Positions 8,889-16,681 of a stretch of DNA of 62,986 bases are shown here, one piece after another. Numbering within the stretch: position 1 is the first letter of the stretch; every line of letters starts with the position of its first letter. The notes under the pieces are model-generated. The model was not told the origin of the DNA. It did not search any database and was given only the letters and a program-made list of their open reading frames with translations. Origin of the DNA: Pandoraea sp. (GTDB taxonomy: Bacteria > Pseudomonadota > Gammaproteobacteria > Burkholderiales > Burkholderiaceae); NCBI GenBank assembly GCA_031291335.1, contig JARLJF010000088.1, positions 1 through 62,986 of the forward strand, given 5' to 3'. A program made the translations under genes and the position numbers.

Positions 8889-9530
8889 ATGTCGCCTCCC
8901 ATTGATCGTGGGCCCACCGATGCAGCCGATCGCCAATCGGCCGTGGACAGTATCGCCAGTGCGCACAGCATGTGTCTCTCGCCCGAGAAGACGGCGCTGC
9001 TGGTCATGCATTACCAGACCGACATCATGGCGCTATTCCCATCGGTCGCGCCCACATTGCTCTCGAACACGCGCAGGCTGTGCGATGCTGCGCGCGCAAA
9101 AGGCGTTAGCGTCTATTTCGCGAAGATTCATTTCAGTCCGGGCTATCCGGAAGTCAGTCCGCTGAACCGGAACGGGCAAGGCATCAAACAGCTGGGCCTC
9201 TTCGTCGACGACCGGATCTCCCCCGAACTTGGCCAGCAGGCCAATGAGCCGCTCATCATGGCGCACCGTGCCAGCGTGTTCTTCGGCACCGACCTGCAAG
9301 TGCGGCTGTCTGCGCAGGGCGTCGATACCCTGCTGATGGTAGGCATTGCCTCGACCGGCGTGATGCTGTCGTCAATCGCTTACGCGAGCGATGCCGACTT
9401 CCGTCTGTTCACGGTCAAGGACTGCTGCTACGACCCCGATCAGGTCGTGCACGATCATCTCTTCTCGACGGCGTTCGACTCGCGCACCACGGTGCTGTCT
9501 CTGGACGAGGCTTTGGAGATACTGGGCTAA
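8889..9530 (+). CDS. Isochorismatase-fold protein lacking canonical catalytic residues
   Basis: About 213 residues with the isochorismatase-like hydrolase fold: opening strand TALLVMHYQTDIM, a central VSPLNRNGQG-type region, and GIASTGVMLSSIAYASDAD followed by VKDCCYDPDQ. In typical members the opening strand ends in D (VIDMQND) and the later loop carries a catalytic cysteine (GVATxxCV); here these positions are histidine and valine. It may belong to a subfamily with a different mechanism, or not hydrolyse at all. The ATG at 8889 is chosen because it begins a plausible N-terminus; an in-frame start at about 8970 (MCLSPEK) is also possible. No clear ribosome binding site is seen. Confidence 0.75.
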   Translation: MSPPIDRGPTDAADRQSAVDSIASAHSMCLSPEKTALLVMHYQTDIMALFPSVAPTLLSNTRRLCDAARAKGVSVYFAKIHFSPGYPEVSPLNRNGQGIKQLGLFVDDRISPELGQQANEPLIMAHRASVFFGTDLQVRLSAQGVDTLLMVGIASTGVMLSSIAYASDADFRLFTVKDCCYDPDQVVHDHLFSTAFDSRTTVLSLDEALEILG

Positions 9531-9549
9531 GCGCCTCGGCTTGCGACGC

Positions 9550-10518
9550 TCACTCGGCGCGACGCAGGAACCGTTGCTCAACCACTCGGCTTCCCCATTG
9601 CTCGCCCTCAGACTCGTCGGTCAATCGAAAGCCGAATGACTCGTACAGATGGCGCGCCGCATCCAGCCCCTTGAACGTCCACAAGTAGGTCTCGCGAAAG
9701 CGTTCGTCGACGAAGCGCATCGCTTGCGCCATCAATTGCCGCCCGACACCGGAACCGCGCAAGGCATCGTCGACGATGAACCATCGCAAATGCGCGACGC
9801 CGGTGGCTTCATTCCCATCGATGGCGAGAGACGCGAGCGTCCGGCCATTTTCAACGTATAGCCATAGCGCTTTGCCTTCGGCCGGCAACGACCCTGCGAA
9901 CTCTGCGAGTTCCGTGGCCACCTTCTTCTCGAAGAATGCGCCGAACCCCCAATGCTCCGAGTAAAAGCGGGCGTGCAAGCTGGCGATGTCGCCGATACAG
10001 CCCGGTTGATACCCTTGCGTGATTTGTGCGGAAACATCGCCGTCCGCAGCGCCGCGATCTGAGTTGTCCTGCGCGAGCGCGTCAGCGTACAACGCAAGCG
10101 ACCGGACCAATGCTTCCTGATCGGCTGGCACGATTCGTCGCAGCGCACTGGACACCTGATCCGTCGCAAAGCGGTCGATCTTCTTGCGGAGCTTCTGCCC
10201 GGCGTCGGTCAAATAGAGTTCGGATGAGCGGGCGTCTTCATTTGCCGTGGTGCGCCTCACCAGTCCGCTGGCTTCGAGCTTGGCGACCTGACGGCTGGTG
10301 TTCGATTTGTCCAGTCGCAGGATGTTGCCGAGGTCCTTCGCACTGATCCCCGGCGCCGCCCCGATTTCGATGATGGCGTGCACCGCCGATGGTGCGAGAT
10401 CGCTGTCCGCCAGCGTCGTTCGCATGAATCCCAGCTCACGCACCAAGCGGCGGGAAAAGTCGCGGAGTTCCAGAATCTCCGCGTCACGGGGCTTGCCGGG
10501 AAGATCGACGATGTCCAT
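9550..10518 (-). CDS. MarR-family HTH / GNAT acetyltransferase fusion
   Basis: A 322-residue two-domain protein. Residues 1-150 are a MarR winged helix (SAKDLGNILRLDKSNTSRQV, then RRTTANEDARSSELYLTDAG). Residues about 165-320 form a GNAT domain with the acetyl-CoA loop DDALRGSGVGRQLMAQA and a C-terminal HLYESFGFRLTDESEGEQWG. Such fusions are known in proteobacteria; they probably sense or acetylate a small molecule while controlling their own gene. A 37-base inverted repeat lies just upstream (10553-10589). The gene is downstream of, and in the same direction as, the LysR gene at 10604. Confidence 0.9.
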   Translation of the reverse strand: MDIVDLPGKPRDAEILELRDFSRRLVRELGFMRTTLADSDLAPSAVHAIIEIGAAPGISAKDLGNILRLDKSNTSRQVAKLEASGLVRRTTANEDARSSELYLTDAGQKLRKKIDRFATDQVSSALRRIVPADQEALVRSLALYADALAQDNSDRGAADGDVSAQITQGYQPGCIGDIASLHARFYSEHWGFGAFFEKKVATELAEFAGSLPAEGKALWLYVENGRTLASLAIDGNEATGVAHLRWFIVDDALRGSGVGRQLMAQAMRFVDERFRETYLWTFKGLDAARHLYESFGFRLTDESEGEQWGSRVVEQRFLRRAE

Positions 10519-10552
10519 GTGTCATCTCACAAAGGTTGCACAAATCGCAAAG

Positions 10553-10589
10553 GTTGCGCTTCGCAACCAATATAGTTGCGAAGCGCAAC
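10553..10589. promoter_or_regulatory. Large inverted repeat, probable MarR operator
   Basis: GTTGCGCTTCGCAAC and its exact reverse complement GTTGCGAAGCGCAAC are separated by CAATATA. Each 15-base arm is itself nearly palindromic (GTTGCG-CTT-CGCAAC), so the site can present two overlapping dimer targets. It lies 35 bases before the MarR-GNAT start and includes AT-rich DNA suitable for a -10 element. Confidence 0.7.
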
Positions 10590-10603
10590 TTATGCAAGCG
10601 TGC

Positions 10604-11527
10604 TCATTCGTCCGCCGCGATGTCCACCCGTCGAAGCTGCCTGACGAACGCCAGTTCGCTGCCCACCCCGCTCAGGGTCGAGGTGTTCGACGCAAACAGC
10701 CATATCTCGAGTTGCGCCGTGCTGTCGGCGTCGCCCACGACAGCGAGTGTCCCCGCGCGAAGCTCGGACTCGATCATCCCCTCCGGCAACCACGCAACGC
10801 CTTCGCCCAGCAGTGCCTCCATCTTCAGCGCTTCGACCAACGCACTCTCATATCGCAGCACCAAGGGGAAGTGCGCCTCCAGTTCGGCATGCAATGTGCC
10901 GGTGACTCTGCCGAGAAACGACTCGTTGGAGTAAGCGAGCAATGGCACAGGTTGCCCGTCACGCGGCGGCAATGGAAAACACGGCTCGCCACTCGCATCG
11001 ACCGCCGACACCGGCACCAAAGTCGTCTCGCCAACGCGCACGCCCCGAAATGACGACGCCGCAAGCAGATTCGGAATACGCGGATGGCAATAGCACAGAA
11101 CAAACTGGCAGGCACCACTCAACAGCAATTCGACGCACTCATCCAGGTCTGCCGCGATGACCGATGCCCGCGGCTCCGACACTTGTCGTTGTGCGCGCCA
11201 CCATGTTGGGAAAAAGCAGACCGCCAACGAATGCGGCATGGCGAATCGCAGCGTGCGTCCCGCCGCTTCTCGCGAGGCCGCCGCTTCACGTCGGCTTCGA
11301 TACAGATCGGCCACGATCTGCTCGGCGAGTGAGAGAAACGCGGTGCCCTCCTGCGTGAGCGTTACGGGGTACGAACTCCGGTCGATGAGCGGCACCCCGT
11401 ACCACATCTCCAGTGCCTTGATGCGTCGGCTCAACGCCGATTGCGTCATATGACGCGCCACGCACGCTTGCGAGAAATTCCGTGTTTTGGCGACGGCCAG
11501 GAAGTCCTCCAACCATTTCAGTTCCAT
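10604..11527 (-). CDS. LysR family transcriptional regulator
   Basis: A 307-residue LysR protein with the usual N-terminal helix-turn-helix (MELKWLEDFLAVAKTRNFSQ, then ACVARHMTQSALSRRIKALE) and a C-terminal effector domain. The ATG at 11527 is preferred because the conserved N-terminus begins there; a TTG 15 bases upstream is less likely. It is divergent from the racemase, desulfhydrase-like and symporter genes, the classic LysR arrangement, so it probably controls them. The 212-base divergent region shows no repeat I could assign with confidence. Confidence 0.9.
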   Translation of the reverse strand: MELKWLEDFLAVAKTRNFSQACVARHMTQSALSRRIKALEMWYGVPLIDRSSYPVTLTQEGTAFLSLAEQIVADLYRSRREAAASREAAGRTLRFAMPHSLAVCFFPTWWRAQRQVSEPRASVIAADLDECVELLLSGACQFVLCYCHPRIPNLLAASSFRGVRVGETTLVPVSAVDASGEPCFPLPPRDGQPVPLLAYSNESFLGRVTGTLHAELEAHFPLVLRYESALVEALKMEALLGEGVAWLPEGMIESELRAGTLAVVGDADSTAQLEIWLFASNTSTLSGVGSELAFVRQLRRVDIAADE

Positions 11528-11739
11528 GTCGGGAATGCCCAAGCCTTGATTCGAATACGACGAGCATTGCGGCGGCCCGACCCGTTGTCAATAGGTGCAA
11601 AAAAGCACGCTGCCGACGATCGGACAACGCGTCGAAAACTATTCTGTTCACGCATAGTTCGCGCCCGAAACGTCATTGGATTCTCACAATGGCGATACAT
11701 AGAATCAACCGCATCCACAAGACAAACCTGGAGGCGGCG

Positions 11740-12474
11740 ATGAGAGAGACAACCGAGGATCGCGAGTTCGTGATCGGCGTCATTGGCGGCATGGGCCCGA
11801 TGGCTACGGCGGACTTTCTCGCGAAGCTCACGACGGCAACGCCCGTCACAAAGGAACAAGAACATCTCAGGGTATTGATCGACTCGAACCCGAAGATTCC
11901 CGATCGCAACAGCGCGCTCCTTGGCGACGGGGAATCCCCGGCGAACGCCATCGCGCAAACCGCGCGCAACTTGCAGCACTGTGGCGCAGACTTTCTGGTG
12001 ATGGCCTGCAACACCGCGCATGCCTTCGAAAATGCGGTGAGGCATGCAGTGTCGATACCGTTCGTCAGCATGATCGACGAGGCCAGCGACGCCTGCCTGC
12101 GTCTGCACCCCAACGCGCGTCGCATGGGATTGCTGGCGGCGCCGGGGTGCTTGAACGCGGGCCTGTACCAAACCGCCATCGCGCGACGCGACAGAGATAC
12201 CGTCGCGCTATCCGAGCGCCAGCAAGCCGACTTCGCGTCGCTGCTCTACCAGATCAAGACGCGGGGTGTCTCCGACGCCGTGCGCGACGGAATGAAAGCG
12301 CTCGGCGACGCGTTGATCGACGCCGGCGCCGACGTGCTCATCGCCGCCTGTACCGAAGTCCCGCTCGTGCTGAGTGACGGCGACCTGCGCCGCCCGGTGA
12401 TCGACGCCACGTCGAATCTGGCGGCGCGCTGCGTGCGATATGCACGTCGCATCGAAACCATTCCCTCCCTTTGA
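11740..12474 (+). CDS. Aspartate/glutamate racemase family protein
   Basis: A 244-residue cofactor-independent racemase. GVIGGMGPMATADFLAKL is the family N-terminus. The two catalytic cysteines are in MACNTAHAF and IAACTEVPLV, and DSNPKIPDR matches the substrate region of aspartate racemases. GGAGG starts 10 bases before the ATG. Long open sequence continues upstream but lacks the fold, so 11740 is the start. It is followed 27 bases later by a pyridoxal-phosphate enzyme and then by a symporter, suggesting uptake and conversion of an acidic amino acid or analogue of either chirality. Confidence 0.9.
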   Translation: MRETTEDREFVIGVIGGMGPMATADFLAKLTTATPVTKEQEHLRVLIDSNPKIPDRNSALLGDGESPANAIAQTARNLQHCGADFLVMACNTAHAFENAVRHAVSIPFVSMIDEASDACLRLHPNARRMGLLAAPGCLNAGLYQTAIARRDRDTVALSERQQADFASLLYQIKTRGVSDAVRDGMKALGDALIDAGADVLIAACTEVPLVLSDGDLRRPVIDATSNLAARCVRYARRIETIPSL

Positions 12475-12501
12475 TCCACCCCTGAAAACCAGAGACAAGC
12501 C

Positions 12502-13533
12502 ATGCATCTCTCCAAATTTCCGCGCGTCCGACTCGGCCATCTGAATACCCCGCTTGAACCGATGCTCCGCCTGAGCAAGATTCTGGGCGGCCCGAAGCTG
12601 TACATCAAACGCGATGACTGCACCGGCCTCGCCACCGGCGGGAACAAGACCCGAAAGCTCGAATTCCTGATGGCCGACGCGCTCGCGCAGAAGGCCGACA
12701 CGGTCATCACTCAAGGCGCCACGCAGTCGAATCACGCGCGTCAGACAGCGGCCGCAGCAGCCCTGTTAGGTCTGCGCTGCATCATCCTTCTGGAGGACCG
12801 CACCGGCTTCGAAGCCCACAACTACCGCTACTCCGGCAACGTATTCCTGGATCGGCTGCTCGGCGCGCCGACGCGAACCTATGCGGCGGGCACCGACATG
12901 AACGCCGCAATGCAGGCGGTTGCGGAAGACGTCCGTGCCCAAGGCGGTAATCCTTACATCATTCCCGGCGGCGGATCGAACAGCATCGGTGCGCTCGGAT
13001 ACGTCAACTGCGCGCTCGAGATCGTCACGCAGGCGAACGAGCAGCAGATCAAGGTGGATCGCGTCGTCCACGCGACCGGCAGCGCCGGCACTCAAGCCGG
13101 GCTTGTCGCCGGCTTCGAGGGCATGCGCAGCGGCATCGACGTGCTGGGGATTGGTGTGCGCGCCCCCCGTGAAGCGCAGGAAGCCAGCGTGTACAAGCTC
13201 GCCTGCGAAACCGCCGAACGTCTCGGCATGGGCGACGCGGTACAACGCGAGCGTGTCGTCGCCAATTGCAACTATGTGGGCGACGGCTACGGTCTGCCGA
13301 CGGCCAGCATGGTCGAGGCCGTCACGCTGGCCGCGCAAGCGGAAGGCGTACTGCTGGACCCGGTGTACTCGGGCAAGGGCATGGCCGGGTTGATCGATCT
13401 GGTGCGCACGGGACACTTCCGCTCGGACGAGACGATCGTGTTCGTTCACACGGGCGGTAGTGCAGCGCTGTTCGGCTACATGGACGCCTTCGACTCGGTG
13501 ATCGCCACCGCCTCCGACACGCGCAAGCCCTGA
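12502..13533 (+). CDS. D-cysteine desulfhydrase / L-cysteate sulfo-lyase family PLP enzyme
   Basis: A 343-residue fold-type II pyridoxal-phosphate enzyme of the ACC deaminase/D-cysteine desulfhydrase family. It begins [20 protein letters not shown], carries the PLP lysine in [11 protein letters not shown], the [14 protein letters not shown] loop and the glycine-rich phosphate loop [12 protein letters not shown]. Both DcyD (D-cysteine to pyruvate, sulfide and ammonia) and CuyA (L-cysteate to pyruvate, sulfite and ammonia) share these elements, and I cannot separate them by eye; the N-terminus is very CuyA-like from memory. The gene follows the racemase and precedes the symporter. Confidence 0.88.
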   Translation: MHLSKFPRVRLGHLNTPLEPMLRLSKILGGPKLYIKRDDCTGLATGGNKTRKLEFLMADALAQKADTVITQGATQSNHARQTAAAAALLGLRCIILLEDRTGFEAHNYRYSGNVFLDRLLGAPTRTYAAGTDMNAAMQAVAEDVRAQGGNPYIIPGGGSNSIGALGYVNCALEIVTQANEQQIKVDRVVHATGSAGTQAGLVAGFEGMRSGIDVLGIGVRAPREAQEASVYKLACETAERLGMGDAVQRERVVANCNYVGDGYGLPTASMVEAVTLAAQAEGVLLDPVYSGKGMAGLIDLVRTGHFRSDETIVFVHTGGSAALFGYMDAFDSVIATASDTRKP

Positions 13534-13578
13534 CGCTGGCGACGCACTGACAACGACATGGCGCGGCGGGCGACCCTC

Positions 13579-13619
13579 GTGACGGACGCCATCGCGTCCG
13601 GCGCCGCGCGCCGCGTCAC
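13579..13619. other. Three-way-junction inverted repeat between the desulfhydrase and symporter genes
   Basis: An outer stem GTGAC (13579-13583)/GTCAC (13615-13619) encloses two hairpins, GGACGC-CATC-GCGTCC (13584-13599) and GGCGC-CGC-GCGCC (13600-13612). No T run follows. It could attenuate or stabilise the transcript between the two coding regions, or be a fragment of a structured RNA. Confidence 0.45.
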
Positions 13620-13649
13620 TCATCCACGTTTATCCGTGATCAAAACGAC

Positions 13650-13671
13650 GCCGGGGCCAATGGACCCCGGC
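13650..13671. other. GC-rich hairpin before the symporter gene
   Basis: GCCGGGG (13650-13656), an 8-base loop and CCCCGGC (13665-13671) form a strong stem about 55 bases before the symporter start. It lacks a T tract, so it is a weak terminator candidate or an mRNA processing or stability element. Confidence 0.4.
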
Positions 13672-13726
13672 GGAGGCAAGTTGCACGTTGCTGCGTGATC
13701 CGTCGACGCGCAAGTGAGGAGATAGC

Positions 13727-15076
13727 ATGAAGCTCAACAGACTCGGAACCCTGATCTTCGCCGGCATGATCGCGGGCGTTGTCGTCGGTCAGATCGTCCA
13801 TCAAACCGCCACGAGCCCGGAGGCGTTGAAAACCATCGCGAGCTATTTCTCGCTGCTCACCGACATCTTCCTGCGACTCATCAAGATGGTGATTGCGCCG
13901 CTCGTCTTCAGTGGCATTGTCGCGGGGCTCGCCGGCATGAGCGACGCGCGCGCGGTCGGCCGGGTCGGCGTGAAGTCGCTCGGATGGTTCTTTTGTGCCT
14001 CGATCGTCTCGCTGACGTTGGGTCTTGTACTGAGCAATCTGTTTCAGATCGGTCACTCGATGCACGTTACGGTACCTGCTGCGAACACGCCGACCGGTCT
14101 GAACACGTCCGCATTCAACATTCATTCGTTTGTGACCCACATCGTGCCGGCCAGCATTTTCCAGGCGATGGCACAGAACGAGGTCTTGCCGATTCTGGTG
14201 TTTTCCGTCTTCTTCGGCGTGGCCATGGGGGCATTGCGCGGAAAAATGGCCGGACGGGTCATCGAGGGCATTGACGAGCTGTTCGCCATCATGTTGCGGA
14301 TCACCGGCTACGTGATGTACTTCGCACCGATCGGCGTATTCTCCGCCATTGCCGCCGTGGTGACGGTGCAGGGTCTCGGCGTCTTGCTGGTCTATGCGAA
14401 ATTTATCGGGGCGGTCTATTTCGGCATGATTCTGCTGTGGGCGCTCATGCTGATGGTCGGCTATCTATTTATCGGAAAATCGGTTTTCGCCCTGCTGAAG
14501 CTGATCCGGGAGCCGATGATCATTGCGTTTTCCACGGCCAGCGGCGAGGCCGCGTATGCGAAAACGGTCGAGCAACTGACGCGCTTCGGCGTGCGCCCGC
14601 GCATCAGCTCTTTCGTGTTGCCGCTGGCCTACTCGTTCAACCTCGACGGGTCGATGATGTTCCAGGCGTTCGCGTCGATCTTCATTGCGCAGGTATTCAA
14701 CATTCCGCTGACCTGGGAGCAACAGTTCACGATGCTGCTCGTCATGATGCTCACCAGCAAAGGCATCGCCGGGGTTCCGCGCGCGGCGATGGTGGTCATA
14801 GCGGCCACCCTGCCGTTGTTCGGCTTGCCCGTGGAAGGCATGGTGCTCTTGCTGGCGATCGACCAGTTTGCCGATATGGGGCGTACGGCCACCAATGTGG
14901 TCGGCAATGCGGTCGCCACAGCCGTCATCGCCAAATGGGAAGGGGAATTGCTGCCGTGGACGGGCACCGAGCGCTCGGTTGACGCCGCGTTAGGTGCACG
15001 CGGCGGGCACGCGTCGGGGCTGGCCGCCGAAGACGAAGCCACGGGCCAGCTTCAGCCTTCCGAACAAGTGGCCTGA
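13727..15076 (+). CDS. Dicarboxylate/amino acid:cation symporter (DAACS family)
   Basis: A 449-residue inner-membrane carrier of the GltP/DctA family with about eight transmembrane segments and two re-entrant hairpins. Family marks include LRLIKMVIAPLVFSGIVAGL, the serine-rich hairpin region IAFSTASGEAAYAKTVEQ, the SFNLDGSMMFQAF motif and the second hairpin TSKGIAGVPRAA. Such carriers take up C4-dicarboxylates, glutamate or aspartate with protons or sodium. GAGGAG stands 7-12 bases before the ATG. Its place after the racemase and cysteate-lyase-like gene suggests the substrate is an acidic amino acid or sulfonate analogue. Confidence 0.93.
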   Translation: MKLNRLGTLIFAGMIAGVVVGQIVHQTATSPEALKTIASYFSLLTDIFLRLIKMVIAPLVFSGIVAGLAGMSDARAVGRVGVKSLGWFFCASIVSLTLGLVLSNLFQIGHSMHVTVPAANTPTGLNTSAFNIHSFVTHIVPASIFQAMAQNEVLPILVFSVFFGVAMGALRGKMAGRVIEGIDELFAIMLRITGYVMYFAPIGVFSAIAAVVTVQGLGVLLVYAKFIGAVYFGMILLWALMLMVGYLFIGKSVFALLKLIREPMIIAFSTASGEAAYAKTVEQLTRFGVRPRISSFVLPLAYSFNLDGSMMFQAFASIFIAQVFNIPLTWEQQFTMLLVMMLTSKGIAGVPRAAMVVIAATLPLFGLPVEGMVLLLAIDQFADMGRTATNVVGNAVATAVIAKWEGELLPWTGTERSVDAALGARGGHASGLAAEDEATGQLQPSEQVA

Positions 15077-15143
15077 GGCGATGCCCGGCTCCCGCTACGC
15101 GTCTTCGTGACGACAGAGGCCAACATCGTTGCCTGACGAACGG

Positions 15144-15557
15144 CTATTGGTCTTCGGCACCGAAAAGGCCATGGGAGTCCAGAATTGCGTAAGCAATCTC
15201 GGGACGCTGGTCGAGACAACGGCGAATAGCGGCGGGAATCGCGGCGTGCGTCTTCCGGCAAAGCCCCGGCTGAGGTTCCAACTGGATGGTGATACCCCGG
15301 ACAGTGCGGACTTCGTTCAGGCTCGGGGCAATGCGCAGCCGAATGCCAAGCTGGGCGTGCATGCGTTCTGCCACGCGCAGCAAGTCGGCGTAAGTGGAGA
15401 GGGTTTCGATGCGCGCCACCAGCCGCTTCTCCTCCGCCTGTGTCAACCGCAAGATCCGGCGATCGCCATGCGGGTCCTGCATGAGGCTCTCCCGCTCGCA
15501 GGTGCAAGCACCGGGCGGGCACTCCGTACGAATCGGGATAACGGTCTCGTCGAGCAT
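15144..15557 (-). CDS. Hypothetical protein with ECPPGACTC motif
   Basis: A 137-residue protein without signal peptide or membrane segment. The N-terminal ECPPGACTCERESLMQDP resembles a cysteine-containing start conserved in small hypothetical proteins of Burkholderia and Ralstonia (recognised from memory, no function). The rest (RRILRLTQAEEKRLVARIE and IPAAIRRCLDQRPEIAYAIL) looks helical and protein-like, and its composition fits coding DNA better than the competing frames. The two closely spaced cysteines could bind a metal. It is convergent with the symporter and divergent from the YjdM-like gene. Confidence 0.65.
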   Translation of the reverse strand: MLDETVIPIRTECPPGACTCERESLMQDPHGDRRILRLTQAEEKRLVARIETLSTYADLLRVAERMHAQLGIRLRIAPSLNEVRTVRGITIQLEPQPGLCRKTHAAIPAAIRRCLDQRPEIAYAILDSHGLFGAEDQ

Positions 15558-15795
15558 GTCGAAGACGGGGATTGGATGACCGGAATTGCCGCAGCGCCTC
15601 CATTATCAGGCGCTCAGGTGTCCCGATTATGCCGTCTGCCTCCTCTTGCATCCATTAGGGATGTCCGCGTGACGGGAGTGTGATCCGCTAGCCTTCGCCT
15701 GGGCCGCACGGCAGGTAAAACGGCAGGTAGAGCATCGGGCAGCGTTATACTCTCGCGCTCTTATTGTCTTCGTCGTACCTCAGGGAATTCAACAC

Positions 15796-16137
15796 ATGAG
15801 CGCACTGCCCCCTTGTCCGAAATGCAACTCCGAATTCACCTATGAAGATGGAGGTCTTTGCATCTGCCCGGAATGTGCGTACGAATGGTCCGCACAGGCG
15901 GCCGCCCCGGTGGAAGCGACCGAGCGCGTGTACCGCGATGCTACCGGTGCCGTCCTGCAGAACGGCGACACCGTGACGGTCATCAAGGACCTGAAGCTGA
16001 AAGGCTCGGCGGGCGTGATCAAGATGGGCACCAAGGTGAAGAACATCCGGCTGGTGGATAGCGACCACGATATCGATTGCAAGATCGATGGCTTCGGCGC
16101 GATGAGCCTGAAGACGGAATTCGTCAAGAAAGTCTGA
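15796..16137 (+). CDS. yjdM: Zinc ribbon protein of the YjdM/PhnA family
   Basis: A 113-residue protein. The N-terminal zinc ribbon shows two CxxC-type pairs ([10 protein letters not shown] and [11 protein letters not shown]), followed by the conserved body [20 protein letters not shown] and [12 protein letters not shown] and the end [19 protein letters not shown]. The length and layout match YjdM, historically called PhnA although it is not a phosphonoacetate hydrolase. The function is unknown. It appears to be a single-gene unit. Confidence 0.93.
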   Translation: MSALPPCPKCNSEFTYEDGGLCICPECAYEWSAQAAAPVEATERVYRDATGAVLQNGDTVTVIKDLKLKGSAGVIKMGTKVKNIRLVDSDHDIDCKIDGFGAMSLKTEFVKKV

Positions 16138-16313
16138 CCTGACTCAATCGCGCGTGGGCGTGGCCTACCGGTTCTGACACGGCGGGTCAGCCCGACCGAT
16201 TCCCTCCACTCCACGCAACAGTGGCTTTCAGTTTGGCGTGTTTATCGGGCCGACGCGAATCTCTAGACTGAGACCCATGCAGTGAGACGGGAGGAGACGC
16301 CCGCCAATGTGAA

Positions 16314-16342
16314 GAAACCGGCGCACAAGGTGCGCCGGTTTC
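16314..16342. terminator. Bidirectional terminator-like hairpin
   Basis: GAAACCGGCGCAC, loop AAG and GTGCGCCGGTTTC form a perfect 13-bp stem. The short A/T ends allow weak intrinsic termination in both directions. It lies 176 bases after the YjdM-like stop. Confidence 0.65.
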
Positions 16343-16407
16343 GGTCAAGACCCCAAGCCGTCTCCAACAGGCAAGTCACCGACGCGCCCTCTCCACCCCC
16401 GACGGCC

Positions 16408-16665
16408 ATGAAAAAGAAGATAGCGTTAGCCGCGTTTCTCGCAGTGCCCGGATCCTTCGCGATCCTCGCACTCGCCTGCCTGCACCCCGTTCTGCGCCGT
16501 GCGCTGGCTCGGGCCGCCGGGCTGGAACCCGTACTCGCCAACGTGTCGCGTCAGGTCGTATTGCTGGCACTCGTCTATCACCTGAACATGCATCATCGCC
16601 ATCGGGAACGCGCACTGCGCGCCTGCCAGGCGCGTGGCGCCGACCGCGACGCCTTCGCGCAGTAA
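16408..16665 (+). CDS. Small membrane-associated hypothetical protein
   Basis: About 85 residues starting MKKKIALAAFLAVPGSFAIL, a basic start followed by one hydrophobic segment (signal peptide or membrane anchor), then a basic tail with HLNMHHRHRERALRACQARG. I do not recognise the family. The frame is open further upstream, but that part crosses the hairpin at 16314-16342 and is not protein-like. There is no convincing ribosome binding site. It is convergent with nasS, 16 bases apart. Confidence 0.45.
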   Translation: MKKKIALAAFLAVPGSFAILALACLHPVLRRALARAAGLEPVLANVSRQVVLLALVYHLNMHHRHRERALRACQARGADRDAFAQ

Positions 16666-16681
16666 TTCCGCGCCCGGCCGC

